From Saccharopolyspora elongata (GTDB taxonomy: Bacteria; Actinomycetota; Actinomycetes; Mycobacteriales; Pseudonocardiaceae): a stretch of 64,000 nucleotides of DNA. Numbering within the stretch: position 1 is the stretch's first letter; each line of letters opens with the position of its first letter. Position numbers and translations under genes: made by a program. The notes below the pieces were generated by a model that saw only the letters and a program-made list of their open reading frames with translations, was not told where the DNA came from and did not search any database. Positions 53,381-62,184 of this stretch are shown one piece after another. The stretch covers positions 1 through 64,000 of the forward strand of contig NZ_SMKW01000032.1 of NCBI RefSeq assembly GCF_004348985.1, written 5' to 3'.

Positions 53381-54107
53381 CCTTCACCGCGGTGCTGTTG
53401 ATCCACACGTCCGAGTACTCCACGGCCTGGCCATCGCGGGTGTAGGTCACCTGCTCCAGGTACAGCACCGGGGTGCCCGCCGGGACCTCCAGGGCCTCCG
53501 CGACGTCCTCGCGGGCGGGGTCGGCGCTGAAGGTCCGCCGGCCCTCGGCGACCGGCAGGCCGTAGGACTCCTCCAGCACGTCGAACAGCGAATGCCGCTC
53601 GAAGTCGACCTTCTCGATGCCGGGGCAGAGATCCGCGCGCACCCAGTTGACCAGGTACGCGAGCGGCCCCTGCGCGCCCCGGAAGATCCGGACCAGCTTC
53701 AGCCCGGGCGTGCCCGGCGGCGCGCCGAGGAGGGCCTGCACGGTCATCTGCAGGCCCTCCAACCGGGCACCGATCACCTGGACGTCCAGCGCGAACCCCT
53801 GCGCGCGGAAGTCCTCGGACAGCGAGTGCAGCCGCTGCGCGATCCGCGGCTCCAGCACGCCCGTGGTGACGAACGTGCCGCGGCCGCGGGTCTGCGTGAG
53901 CAGCCCCTCCTCGATGAGGACGGCCATCGCCTTCCGCAACGTCCCGCGGCTGACCCCCAGCTGCTCCGCGAGCGCGGGCTCCGGCGGCAGCTTGAAGTGC
54001 GCCGGCCACTGTCCACTGAGGATGTCATCGCGGAACACCGCCGCGATCTGCACGTGCAGCGGCTCGGGTGCGTCGCGCGAGATGCGCGACGCTTCGGTCT
54101 CCGTCAC
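53358..54107 (-). CDS. GntR/HutC-family regulator
   Basis: 249 residues, GTG start with GGGGGGTCAG upstream. N-terminal winged helix (PLHVQIAAVFRDDILSGQWPAHFKLPPEPALAEQLGVSRGTLRKAMAVLIEEGLLTQTRGRGTFV) and a C-terminal UTRA ligand domain (LFDVLEESYGLPVAEGRRTFSA, PVLYLEQVTYTRDGQAVEYSD). Followed by deoC and ribokinase in the same direction, so it most likely senses a ribose or deoxyribose compound and controls the locus. Confidence 0.92.
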   Translation of the reverse strand: MTETEASRISRDAPEPLHVQIAAVFRDDILSGQWPAHFKLPPEPALAEQLGVSRGTLRKAMAVLIEEGLLTQTRGRGTFVTTGVLEPRIAQRLHSLSEDFRAQGFALDVQVIGARLEGLQMTVQALLGAPPGTPGLKLVRIFRGAQGPLAYLVNWVRADLCPGIEKVDFERHSLFDVLEESYGLPVAEGRRTFSADPAREDVAEALEVPAGTPVLYLEQVTYTRDGQAVEYSDVWINSTAVKVTSLLTR

Positions 54108-54145
54108 CTGACCCCCCGGTGTTGCGCGCCTTCGACGATCACGAC

Positions 54146-54835
54146 TCAGTATGACGAAGCGGCCTCGCCGCCCGTGACGATCGCGATGCCGGCGCTGGTG
54201 CCCAGCAGCGATGCGCCCGCGTCGAGCAGCGAAACCGCCTGCTCGACGGTCTTGATTCCGCCCGAGGCCTTGACCGCGACGCCCGGCCGGGCGCGTTCGA
54301 CCAGGTAGGCGATGCTGTCCGGGTTCGCGATCTCGACCGCCCCGCTGCTGGCGTTCTTCAGGTAGGCCGCCCCGGCGTCCATCGCCAGCTCGACCGCGCG
54401 CTCCCGCTCGGCTGCGGTGAACTTCGGCAGCTCCAGCATGACCTTCACGGGAATCCCGGCGGCTTCCACCACGGCGGCGATGTCGTCCCGGAACTCCTGC
54501 TCCATGCCGCTGCGCAGCCAGCCGACCTGCACGCCCATGTCCAGCTGGTCGGCGCCGGCCTCGGCGATGGCACGAGCCTCGGCGGCCTTGCCGGCGGAGG
54601 TCATCGAGCCGACGGTGGGGAAGTCCAGGGCGCTGGCGACCTGCACGCCGGTGCCGCGCAGCCGCTCGGCGACCAGCGGAACCCACGACGCCGGGACCAT
54701 CGCGGCGTTGAAGCCGAAGCGCACGGCCTCCTCGCAGTGCCGGATCATGTCGTCGCGCGTGATGCCGATGTCGATGGCGGTGTGCTGGATGAACGGTGCG
54801 AGGGAAGCCGGTTGGTCGGCCGAGTAACTAGGCAC
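54146..54835 (-). CDS. deoC: Deoxyribose-phosphate aldolase
   Basis: 229 residues. LAPFIQHTAIDIGITRDDM, NAAMVPASWVPLVAERL, VQVASALDFPTVG, and the catalytic Lys in GVAVKASGGIKTVEQA, preceded by VKVMLELPKF. DeoC splits 2-deoxyribose-5-phosphate into acetaldehyde and glyceraldehyde-3-phosphate. GTG start. It adjoins the GntR regulator and ribokinase, forming the sugar end of nucleoside salvage. Confidence 0.92.
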   Translation of the reverse strand: MPSYSADQPASLAPFIQHTAIDIGITRDDMIRHCEEAVRFGFNAAMVPASWVPLVAERLRGTGVQVASALDFPTVGSMTSAGKAAEARAIAEAGADQLDMGVQVGWLRSGMEQEFRDDIAAVVEAAGIPVKVMLELPKFTAAERERAVELAMDAGAAYLKNASSGAVEIANPDSIAYLVERARPGVAVKASGGIKTVEQAVSLLDAGASLLGTSAGIAIVTGGEAASSY

Positions 54836-54874
54836 GTCGATCACCTTTCGTCGAGCGAGTGTTCCAACGGTGGT

Positions 54875-55039
54875 TGCATAGCGGTGCGGGTAGCGGAACC
54901 TCAGCGGCCTTCTCGGCTCCGGGATCCCCGACTTATGTATGTCCAATACGCGGCGCTGGGGCTGTCCTCGCGAGAAGACCGCTGAGAACCCGCGGCGGTG
55001 CAAGCTGAGTCCCACACCACAAGCGGCTCCCGCCGCTTA
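54875..55039 (-). repeat. Structured 3'-end repeat, copy B
   Basis: Main stem arms 54900-54915 and 54971-54986 pair over all 16 bases on the minus strand, one as G-U (A-C on the other). The loop sequence resembles copy A but differs in detail. The small hairpin AAGCGGC/GCCGCTT (55021-55038) overlaps the ribokinase stop. The sense strand, judged by G-U pairs, is minus here. Confidence 0.75.
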
Positions 55040-55933
55040 TAAAGCAGGTCCTAGATCTTCGGAGTGGGGCAGGCCGGGGATCACCTCGTGGTGGGCGACG
55101 GCGAACGCCCCGGCCGCGGCGGCGTAGCGGGCGGCGCGGCGCAGGTCCCAGCCGCGGCACCACGCGACGGCGAAGGCGGCGTTGAACGCGTCGCCCGCGC
55201 CGGTGGTGTCCACGACGCGAGCCGCCCGGACCGGCGGGATGTGCGTGCGATCGGTGCCGTCGTCCACGTAGGCACCGTCGGTTCCGCAGGTCAGCGCGAT
55301 GGTCGAGGAAAACCGCTCGCGCAGCGCGTCCAGCAGGACGTCCGGGTCGGTGGTGTCCAGGCCGGTCAGCACCTGGGCCTCGGTGAGGTTCGGGGTGAGG
55401 AGGTCGACCAGGTCCGCGGCGTCCTGCGGCAGATCGCGGGCCGGGGCCGGGTTGAACAGAACCCGGGTGCCGCGGTCGGCGGCGGTCCGCACCGCGGAAA
55501 CGACCACGTCGGCGGGGATCTCGTTGCAGACCATCAGCAGGTCGGCGGCGGCGATGACGTCGGCGAAGCCGCCGACGTGCGCCGGGCGGAGCAGGTCGAG
55601 GGCGCCGGGCGCGACGATGATCCGGTTCTCGCCGTCGTCCTCGACGAGGATCACGCCGGTCATGGTCGACGCGTCGACGGTGACGACGGCGCTCGCGTCC
55701 ACGCCCTCGTGCCGCCACAGCTCGCGGCCCTGCGCGCCGAGCACGTCGTCGCCGATCGCGGTCAGCAGCGAGACTTCCGCGCCCAGCCGCGCGGCGCCGA
55801 TGGCCTGGTTCGACCCCTTGCCGCCGGGGCCGAGCGAGAAGGCGGCCCCGCCGAGCGTCTCCCCGCGCCCCGGCATCCGGCTGGTGCGCATGGTCATTCC
55901 CGTGCCGTAGCTGCCGACAACCGCGATCCGCAT
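55037..55933 (-). CDS. rbsK: Ribokinase
   Basis: 298 residues, PfkB family. LGPGGKGSNQAIGAARLGAEVSL (substrate and Gly-rich site), NPAPA, TPNLTEA, and DTTGAGDAFNAAFAVAW with the catalytic Asp. It phosphorylates ribose, feeding the pentose phosphate pathway. ATG preceded by GGGAGGTGTC. Transcribed leftward ahead of deoC but separated from it by the structured repeat (copy B). Confidence 0.9.
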   Translation of the reverse strand: MRIAVVGSYGTGMTMRTSRMPGRGETLGGAAFSLGPGGKGSNQAIGAARLGAEVSLLTAIGDDVLGAQGRELWRHEGVDASAVVTVDASTMTGVILVEDDGENRIIVAPGALDLLRPAHVGGFADVIAAADLLMVCNEIPADVVVSAVRTAADRGTRVLFNPAPARDLPQDAADLVDLLTPNLTEAQVLTGLDTTDPDVLLDALRERFSSTIALTCGTDGAYVDDGTDRTHIPPVRAARVVDTTGAGDAFNAAFAVAWCRGWDLRRAARYAAAAGAFAVAHHEVIPGLPHSEDLGPAL

Positions 55934-55946
55934 GACACCTCCCTGG

Positions 55947-55966
55947 TATGTACAAAAGTGTACATA
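55947..55966. promoter_or_regulatory. Probable GntR operator
   Basis: TATGTACA-AAAG-TGTACATA is a perfect inverted repeat with a 4-base centre, just upstream of ribokinase and between it and the divergent nucleoside hydrolase. It is the natural site for the nearby GntR/HutC regulator, and could control both directions. Confidence 0.75.
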
Positions 55967-56072
55967 TGTGAGTCCGGTAGGCCCCGATTGACGCGTCAAC
56001 AGGGCAGACTTACAGTACATCCGGCTTTGCCAAGTGAACAAAGACGTGAACAATGGCCGCACTGGAGACGTC

Positions 56073-57038
56073 ATGCCTGAGCGCATCCCACTGGTGATCG
56101 ACACCGACACGGCGCAGGACGACTGCATCGCCCTGCTCGCGGGCCTGCTCGACCCCCGAGCCGACCTGCGCGCCGTGACGATGGTCGCCGGCAACGTCGA
56201 CTTCGGCCACCAGGTCCGCAACGCCTACCTGACCTGCAACGTCGCCGGACGGCTCGGCGAGGTCCCGATCCACCTCGGCTGCCGCCGCCCGATGGTCCGG
56301 GCGTGGGAGAGCGCGGAGAACGTGCACGGCGACGGCGCGGGCGGCCTGGCGATGGACATGACGGACTGCGACCCGGAGCCCGAGCACGCGGTGGACGCGC
56401 TGCTCCGGCTGGCCGCGGAGAACCCCGGCGAGCTGTCGATCGTCGCGATCGGCCCGCTGACCAACATCGCGACGGCCGTCGTGAAGGACCCGAACTTCGT
56501 CCGGAACGTCAAAACCCTCTACGTGATGGGCGGTTCCAACAACGCCCGAGGCAACATCACCGCAGCGGCGGAGTTCAACTTCTACGTCGACCCCGAGGCG
56601 GCGAAGACGGTGTTCGCGGCGGGCTTCGAGATCGTCGTGGTCCCGTGGGCGCCGCTCACCCTGGACCAGGCGGTGTTCGCGCAGCCGGCGCTGGACGAGA
56701 TCGCGGCGCTGGGCACCCCGCTGTCGGACTTCTTCACCCGGGTCTGCGCGGCGACGCTGGATTTCGACCGCAGCGTCGGCATCGACGGCACCACCCACCC
56801 CGACTCGCTGACGGCGGCGGTCCTCCTGCACCCCGAGCTGATCCGCAGCAGCGCCCGCTACCACGTCGACGTGGAGACGGCGGGCGAGCTGACCCGCGGC
56901 TACGCGGCGATGTCCTGGGGAGTCCACGGCCTGGCGGCGAACGCGACGGTCGTCGAGGAGATCGACGCCGAAGCGTTCTTCGAATACATCAAGGGCCTGC
57001 TGGCCACGAAGACCACCCCGGCCCGCGAAATCGCCTGA
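56073..57038 (+). CDS. Nucleoside hydrolase (IunH-type)
   Basis: 321 residues from ATG with GGAG upstream. The calcium-binding motif DTDTAQDDCIALLAGL at the N-terminus, PIHLGCRRPM, ENVHGDGAGG, and AIGPLTNIA are typical. It cleaves ribonucleosides into ribose and base. The ribose is then taken up by the ribokinase next door. Coupled with the MFS gene 31 bases downstream. Confidence 0.92.
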   Translation: MPERIPLVIDTDTAQDDCIALLAGLLDPRADLRAVTMVAGNVDFGHQVRNAYLTCNVAGRLGEVPIHLGCRRPMVRAWESAENVHGDGAGGLAMDMTDCDPEPEHAVDALLRLAAENPGELSIVAIGPLTNIATAVVKDPNFVRNVKTLYVMGGSNNARGNITAAAEFNFYVDPEAAKTVFAAGFEIVVVPWAPLTLDQAVFAQPALDEIAALGTPLSDFFTRVCAATLDFDRSVGIDGTTHPDSLTAAVLLHPELIRSSARYHVDVETAGELTRGYAAMSWGVHGLAANATVVEEIDAEAFFEYIKGLLATKTTPAREIA

Positions 57039-57069
57039 CCGCCCGGGCTTCACGAGCGAGAGCGCTGAG

Positions 57070-58470
57070 ATGACTGCAACTGCCCCGCCGCGCGTCGCGG
57101 CCCGCCCGCCACTGGTGCTCACGGCCCTGCTGGTGGCGGTGGCCAGCTTCCAGATGAACGCGACCATGCTGTCGCCGGCCATCGACAACATGGCGACGTC
57201 GTTGAACACGGACGTCGGCACGATCGGCCTGACGGCAACGGTGTTCCTGTTCGTGGCGGGCCTCGCGGGCGTGGTGCTGCCCCGCTACAGCGACATCATC
57301 GGCCGCCGCCGCGCGCTGTTCGGTTCGATCGCGGTGATGGCGGCGGGCAGCCTGATCGCGACGATCGCACCGAACGTCGAGGTGCTGATGGCCGGCCGAG
57401 CCCTGCAAGGTGCCTGCGGCGCAACGATCTCCCTCGGCATCCTGACGCTGCGCGACATCCTGCCGACCAAGCAGTTCGGCCGCTACCTGGGCATCCTGAC
57501 GGCGGTGAACAGCGGCGTCGCGGGCGTGGACACGCTGCTGGGCGGCGTCATCACGGACACGATCGGCTTCCGGGGCATCTTCGGCTTCACCTTCGCCCTG
57601 GAGGTGATCGCGGTGGTGATGATCGGAGCCTGGGTCCCGGACTCGGAGCGCACGGGCACCCGAATGGACTGGAAGGGCGCGGCGGTGATCTGCCTGGCCC
57701 TGCTAGGCCTGAACGCCTGGCTCTCGCTCGGCCCGACGGTGGGCTGGTTCGCCCCGTGGCCACTGGCGTGCCTGGCGGCGGGCCTGGCGCTCCTGGTGGT
57801 GTTCTGGCTGGTGGAACGCGGCCAGTCCGACCCGCTCCTACCGCTGCCGGCCCTGCGCAGCCGAGGCGTCTGGGGCCTCCTGGTGACGACGTTCTGCACG
57901 ATGGCCTCGATCTTCGCGGTCCTGACGTTCGTGTACCCGACGCTGGCCCAGAACGCGGCGGCGGGCTTCGGCTACGACGGCACGACGACGGCCCTGATGT
58001 TCCTGATGCCCTACGCCCTGGCGGGCTGGATCCTGGCGCCCCTAGCGGGAACCCTGGCGCCGAAGATCGGCTACCGGAAGATGCTGAGAATCGGCCTGGT
58101 GGGAAACCTGGCGCTGATCGCAGCAACGGTGTTCGCGGTGAAGTCCCCATGGCTCCTGTTCGCACTGGTGGCGCTGATGGGTGTGTCCTACGCGGCGTGC
58201 GCAGCAACGGCCCTGAACGGAATGGGAGTGATCTACGCCCCCAAGGAGTCCCCAGGAATCCTCCCAGGCCTGAACGCAACGATGTTCAACCTCGGAGCCT
58301 CGGTAGGCATCGGAGTCCTGTCAGGCCTCGCGGCCCAGGGAACCCCGGAAGGCGCAACGAACCCGGCAGGCTTCACAACGGCACTGGTGGTCGCGACGGC
58401 GATCTCGGCAGCGGCCCTGCTGGCGTCCTTCGTCCTACCAGGCAAGCAAAGCTCGACAGAGAAGGTCTGA
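57070..58470 (+). CDS. MFS transporter, probably nucleoside or drug
   Basis: 466 residues with about 12-14 helices. Motif A is PRYSDIIGRRRALFG; the second half has LAPKIGYRKMLRIG and LNATMFNLGASVGIG. The position after a nucleoside hydrolase and facing a ribose-salvage operon suggests nucleoside or base uptake, but the sequence is equally close to drug efflux carriers. ATG start. Codon choice moves to more A-ending codons in the last 300 bases, toward the accessory region. Confidence 0.82.
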   Translation: MTATAPPRVAARPPLVLTALLVAVASFQMNATMLSPAIDNMATSLNTDVGTIGLTATVFLFVAGLAGVVLPRYSDIIGRRRALFGSIAVMAAGSLIATIAPNVEVLMAGRALQGACGATISLGILTLRDILPTKQFGRYLGILTAVNSGVAGVDTLLGGVITDTIGFRGIFGFTFALEVIAVVMIGAWVPDSERTGTRMDWKGAAVICLALLGLNAWLSLGPTVGWFAPWPLACLAAGLALLVVFWLVERGQSDPLLPLPALRSRGVWGLLVTTFCTMASIFAVLTFVYPTLAQNAAAGFGYDGTTTALMFLMPYALAGWILAPLAGTLAPKIGYRKMLRIGLVGNLALIAATVFAVKSPWLLFALVALMGVSYAACAATALNGMGVIYAPKESPGILPGLNATMFNLGASVGIGVLSGLAAQGTPEGATNPAGFTTALVVATAISAAALLASFVLPGKQSSTEKV

Positions 58471-58785
58471 ATAGGCGGCCGGTGAAGCCGGTTTTCGCTT
58501 TAGTTAACAATGCGTTTGATAAGGGGAGAGAGTTGATCCGGGGGCTGCGGAAGCATGTCCGGCGAAGCCCAAGGCACAGGGGCGACCAGTGCTGTCTTCC
58601 CCATGGAACCTCCCGGCCGTCCGCTCATAGCCTCGTTGAGGATCCGCCGGCGTACCGTGTGACAGCCTGCGGCCACTTGCTTAACAGGGCGCATCGGGTT
58701 CGGGGTCCCTGAGGTAAGGAACCCCGAACCCAGGATTGTTCTTGCCGGCCGGAAGGATTGATCAGAGCCCGATCTACTCTTCTTC
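58471..58785. other. Lower-GC intergenic stretch with a terminator hairpin
   Basis: GC drops sharply right after the MFS stop (TTTAGTTAACAATGCGTTTG). The hairpin GGGTTCGGGGT (58696-58706)/ACCCCGAACCC (58721-58731) lies just past the HTH gene and is probably a terminator for it. No tRNA or attachment-site repeat was found by eye. Confidence 0.6.
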
Positions 58786-59508
58786 CTATGCCGGCGGAGA
58801 TGTCAAGGCGATAGACATTGCTTTGGTCGCGTCCGCCACGAGGCCGAAGTAGTTCAGGGCAAGCGAGAAGCGCAGGACTTCCCTGTCTGAGCGTTCGCGG
58901 CTGAAAGTGCCGATCAAGGTCTCCGCCAGCGCGTGCTCGCCGTACTGGCGGAGCTTGACGATGCTGGCACCGGTGGTAGCGGGGCCGAGAACTCCGGGGA
59001 GTTCCCGGAGGAGGGTGAGAGCGTCGTCATCGCGACCACTGCGCGAAAGTGTTACCGCCGCATCCACAGCTTCCCGCTTCGCGTCGGCGGCGACGTTGCT
59101 TCGTGCCGACGCCTGCTGCCGCATGATCCTCTGCCGGTCTGCAAAATAAGCCCGCAGAGTCTCGACCGGCAGGGGAGTTGCGAGAATCTTGGCCGCTGAC
59201 ACCGAGTCGTCGCCCCGGAAGCCGTGGTCGGCATCCAGCTTGAGCGGACGCGGCCGCTTGCTGCTATTTCTTGCTGACCTGCACAAGGTGGTCAGCTGCT
59301 CGAGCGAGATGTCGACCTGGTCGCAGGTGTCGACGGTCACTGCTCCATGCAGTGCTCGAACGAAACCTTCAGGGGGAACGCTCTTGCCGTTGCGATAGCG
59401 CGAGAGCGTGCTCACGGTGACCGGGTACCCCTCCTTGTCGAGGCGTGAGCACATGCTTGCGAGGTCTCGTTTCGGGGCCTGCAGTTTCATGCAGAGAAGG
59501 TTGATCAT
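58786..59508 (-). CDS. HTH transcriptional regulator with helical C-terminal domain
   Basis: 240 residues. The N-terminus KRDLASMCSRLDKEGYPVTVSTLSRYRNGKSVPPEGFVRALH is a lambda-repressor-like helix-turn-helix. From about 130 a helical part with degenerate repeats (DALTLLRELPG, HALAETLIGTFS) follows, as in some actinobacterial XRE regulators. ATG with little ribosome-site signal, and a palindrome just upstream. Divergent from the HNH-ParB-helicase operon and probably its regulator. Confidence 0.75.
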   Translation of the reverse strand: MINLLCMKLQAPKRDLASMCSRLDKEGYPVTVSTLSRYRNGKSVPPEGFVRALHGAVTVDTCDQVDISLEQLTTLCRSARNSSKRPRPLKLDADHGFRGDDSVSAAKILATPLPVETLRAYFADRQRIMRQQASARSNVAADAKREAVDAAVTLSRSGRDDDALTLLRELPGVLGPATTGASIVKLRQYGEHALAETLIGTFSRERSDREVLRFSLALNYFGLVADATKAMSIALTSPPA

Positions 59509-59889
59509 GCGCCCAAGTTCAGTTTGGGCGGTCTCGTTGTTGATGACGGCGTCCCTTCGGCTCGCGCGGTGATGTGCCCGTGCGTGTATGAGCAGGTTGA
59601 ACGGCAGACCCCGGAAGCGTTACAAATTCGTGACTCTTTCGGGTGATCATGGATCCCTACTTGTACCGCGCGCACGGGCAGCGCGTCAAGCGGTCCGCGG
59701 CTTGTGTGCGAAATGAAGAAGTTTGCACAAAGTGGCGAGGAGCTGGACATCCTCGTGTTCCGGGTGTCCACTGTGTGGCACGGAGGCGATCTTCGGGGGG
59801 CCTGCGAGGTGACCTTGAGGACGTTACTCTGGGGCGCTGACTGCACCTGGTCGGTTGTCGCTGGGGTGTGAACAGGTGAGGGAGGACTG
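59509..59889. promoter_or_regulatory. Divergent promoter region with palindrome at the HTH start
   Basis: GCCCAAGTTCAGTTTGGGC (59511-59529) has 6-base perfect arms and lies immediately before the HTH start codon, as an autoregulatory operator would. The remaining 350 bases are noncoding, of moderate GC, with no repeat or RNA motif recognised; they should hold the promoter of the rightward operon. Confidence 0.45.
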
Positions 59890-60618
59890 ATGACACTGCC
59901 GTCGTGGCGGGACACGAGCCTGGGGAGCATGATCCGGGCAGCTCTGTGGCTGGAGTCCAAGGTTGGTGAGGGCAACGTCTTCACCAAGAACCAGCTCCGG
60001 GAGGCGTTCCCCGACGTGTCCCAGATCGATCGCCGACTGCGCGACCTGCGTGCGTACGACTGGCAGATCGACACAAGGCGCGAAGACCCTTCTCTCCGGC
60101 TGGAGGAGCAGCGATATGCGAAGAAAGGGATCGAGGTCTGGGGGCCGGAGCGTGCGAAAGCGAAGCCGAAGGCGAGCTTGACGGCAGCGCAGCGGGCCAA
60201 AGTCATGTCGGACGACAACTTCTTGTGCAGGTCGTGTGGAGTTGCGGCCGGCGACTACTACGAAGATGGCGTTTCCACTGCTCAGCTGGACGTTGCGCGA
60301 AAGCAGGTCAAGCTAGTCGACGGGACAACGGAGGTACAGCTGGTCACCGAGTGCAACAGGTGCCGGATCGGTGGGCGCGGCAAGGTTGTTGACCTGGGGG
60401 TCGTGATTCGTGACGTGACAGCTCTTGAACCGTTGGAGCGGAAGATCTTCGTCGGCTGGTTGAAGCGGGATCGCCGGAGCTTCAGTGCTTTGGAGAAGCT
60501 TTGGGCGACGTTCCGTGCACTTCCGGAAGAAGCACGTGCCGAGATCAAGCGCGATGTGCTGGGTAGCGGGGAGCAGCCACCTGGTATCGGTGGGCGCTCG
60601 ACGAGCACGCTTTGGTGA
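59890..60618 (+). CDS. HNH-like zinc-ribbon protein with winged-helix N-terminus
   Basis: 242 residues, ATG after GGGAGGACTG. The first 90 residues look like a DNA-binding winged helix (GEGNVFTKNQLREAFPDVSQIDRRLRDLRAYDWQIDT). The middle has CRSCG (about 117-121) and CNRCRIGGRG (about 156-165), which fit the two zinc knuckles of an HNH/GIY-like treble clef. However the catalytic His pair of the HNH motif is not evident, so it may be an inactive, DNA-reading member. First gene of the accessory operon. Confidence 0.68.
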   Translation: MTLPSWRDTSLGSMIRAALWLESKVGEGNVFTKNQLREAFPDVSQIDRRLRDLRAYDWQIDTRREDPSLRLEEQRYAKKGIEVWGPERAKAKPKASLTAAQRAKVMSDDNFLCRSCGVAAGDYYEDGVSTAQLDVARKQVKLVDGTTEVQLVTECNRCRIGGRGKVVDLGVVIRDVTALEPLERKIFVGWLKRDRRSFSALEKLWATFRALPEEARAEIKRDVLGSGEQPPGIGGRSTSTLW

Positions 60619-60636
60619 TGTCGGCGGAATGACCCA

Positions 60637-60689
60637 CCTCTCCGATGCCGGCGCGATCATGCGGAAGCGTAACGCCGGCATCGGAGAGG
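60637..60689. other. Stem-loop between the HNH-like and ParB-like genes
   Basis: CCTCTCCGATGCCGGC (60637-60652) pairs perfectly over 16 bases with GCCGGCATCGGAGAGG (60674-60689), with a 21-base loop. No U-tract follows, and the next gene starts 74 bases on. It may attenuate or stabilise the operon message, or be a protein-binding site. Confidence 0.7.
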
Positions 60690-60762
60690 CGATGTCAACT
60701 TCGCCCGCCTCGCGCGGAGCCTGCTTGGCTGGAAGCAAGCAGAAAAAGATTGAGAGGGAAAG

Positions 60763-62184
60763 TTGCGGGAGTTACCGACGCCACCGGGTGCGGCTGCACT
60801 CAGTGAACTGATCAAGAAGCGGCTTGCGGAAGCTACGGCTTCCAAGGGCACTCGGGAGACTGTCACCGTTGAGTGGAATCAGCAGCCATTGCACGTTGAG
60901 GTGATCGATCTTCCGCTGAGTAGGCTTTACTTCAACCCGGCTACGCATCGAATCCGGGCTCAGCGCAGCCACGATCCTCAGCGTGACCGGGCTCTTCACG
61001 AGGACCCGTACAGCACTCAGAGCCAGGACTACTTGAAGTTCTTGCTTCAGGCGGAGCCGAAGAACCCGAGCCGGCGGGACCCAGACTTCGAAAACCTCAA
61101 GGAGAGTCTCCAGAGCTTCGGGCAAACGGATCCGGGTCTGGTGACGCACGAGGGCATCCTGGTGAACGGGAACACGCGTGCTGCTGCACTGCGAGAACTC
61201 GGCCGTCAGTCGATGCGTGTCGGAATCCTTCCCGAATCGTTCACATGGACTGATATCAATGCGATCGAGCTCTCCCTGCAGCTTCGGGATGATCATCGAC
61301 GAGAGTATTCCTACATCAACAGGATGTTGGCGATGGAGGAGCAAGCGGGCCTTGGTAAGGACAAACAGGCAATAGCCAAGGAGTTCAGGGTCCGCAAGGA
61401 GACGGTGGAGCAGGAGAGGTGGATTCTCAGCACGATTCGTGAGCAGATCAAGCGCAGCCAGGGCCCAAGAGGTGCCGTGCTCACCTTGATTGACTTCGAA
61501 GATCACCAGGAAAAGCTCAAAGAGCTGCACCGGGCATATGAAAAATTGCGAGCAGTCGATCAAGAGCAGGCTGACGTGTTCAAGGAACTCCGCCTGGCTG
61601 CGATCACGCTCGGTTTCGCGAAGACGGACGTCCGGCACATCGAGGACGGGGCTTTCCAGGACACCTACCTGCGCAAGGAATTGCCGGAGGTGTTCTTCGC
61701 TGCCACCGCAGATGAGGACGCGGTGACTGTTCCGGGCTTGGGCGTTTCGATTCCGGGAGACACGGACGTGCTGGCATCGGCCCGCAAGATCCATGATGAG
61801 GTGTTGCAGGCGAAGGCGGAAGCAAAGGATCTCTCCGGGGTTCCAGACGATGACAGGAAACACGCAGGTGAGAAGTTTCAGCAAGTGTGGAAGGCGTTCG
61901 ACGGCGCACTTGACAAGGCAGGCCGGAGTGCCCGGCTGCGCAAGCGCAAGCAGTTGGCGCCGGCACGACTCGCGGATGCCTGTGCAGATATCGACCAATG
62001 TGTTGTGGATCTTGTGCAGGCGCGTGCCTCTCGTGCCCTAGACGAGGAAGCGTTCGATGACGCCGTGGTAAATCTGCGGGAGAGCCTCCGGAAGCTCGCG
62101 CATCAAGCGGGCAGGGGAATTCGCAACCCTGGATCGGGCGTCTCCTGGCTGCTGGAGGCCGCATCGATGGAGGACATCTCGTGA
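60763..62184 (+). CDS. ParB/Spo0J N-terminal-domain protein
   Basis: 473 residues, TTG start with GAGAGGGAAAG just ahead. The ParB box is visible as FNPATHRIRAQRSH, the GQTDPGLVTHEGILVNGNTRAAALRELG strand and loop (about 120-145), followed by a helix-turn-helix region (QAIAKEFRVRKETVEQERW, about 205-223). The long C-terminal half is helical and charged. There is no ParA next to it, so it is probably a stand-alone, defence-type ParB and not a partitioning protein. Overlaps the helicase gene by four bases. Confidence 0.8.
   Translation: MRELPTPPGAAALSELIKKRLAEATASKGTRETVTVEWNQQPLHVEVIDLPLSRLYFNPATHRIRAQRSHDPQRDRALHEDPYSTQSQDYLKFLLQAEPKNPSRRDPDFENLKESLQSFGQTDPGLVTHEGILVNGNTRAAALRELGRQSMRVGILPESFTWTDINAIELSLQLRDDHRREYSYINRMLAMEEQAGLGKDKQAIAKEFRVRKETVEQERWILSTIREQIKRSQGPRGAVLTLIDFEDHQEKLKELHRAYEKLRAVDQEQADVFKELRLAAITLGFAKTDVRHIEDGAFQDTYLRKELPEVFFAATADEDAVTVPGLGVSIPGDTDVLASARKIHDEVLQAKAEAKDLSGVPDDDRKHAGEKFQQVWKAFDGALDKAGRSARLRKRKQLAPARLADACADIDQCVVDLVQARASRALDEEAFDDAVVNLRESLRKLAHQAGRGIRNPGSGVSWLLEAASMEDIS

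Noticed and set aside
60763-62184. Plasmid or chromosome partition ParB
   Set aside because: No ParA beside it and no parS-like site repeated in the window; the neighbours are an HNH-like protein and helicase.
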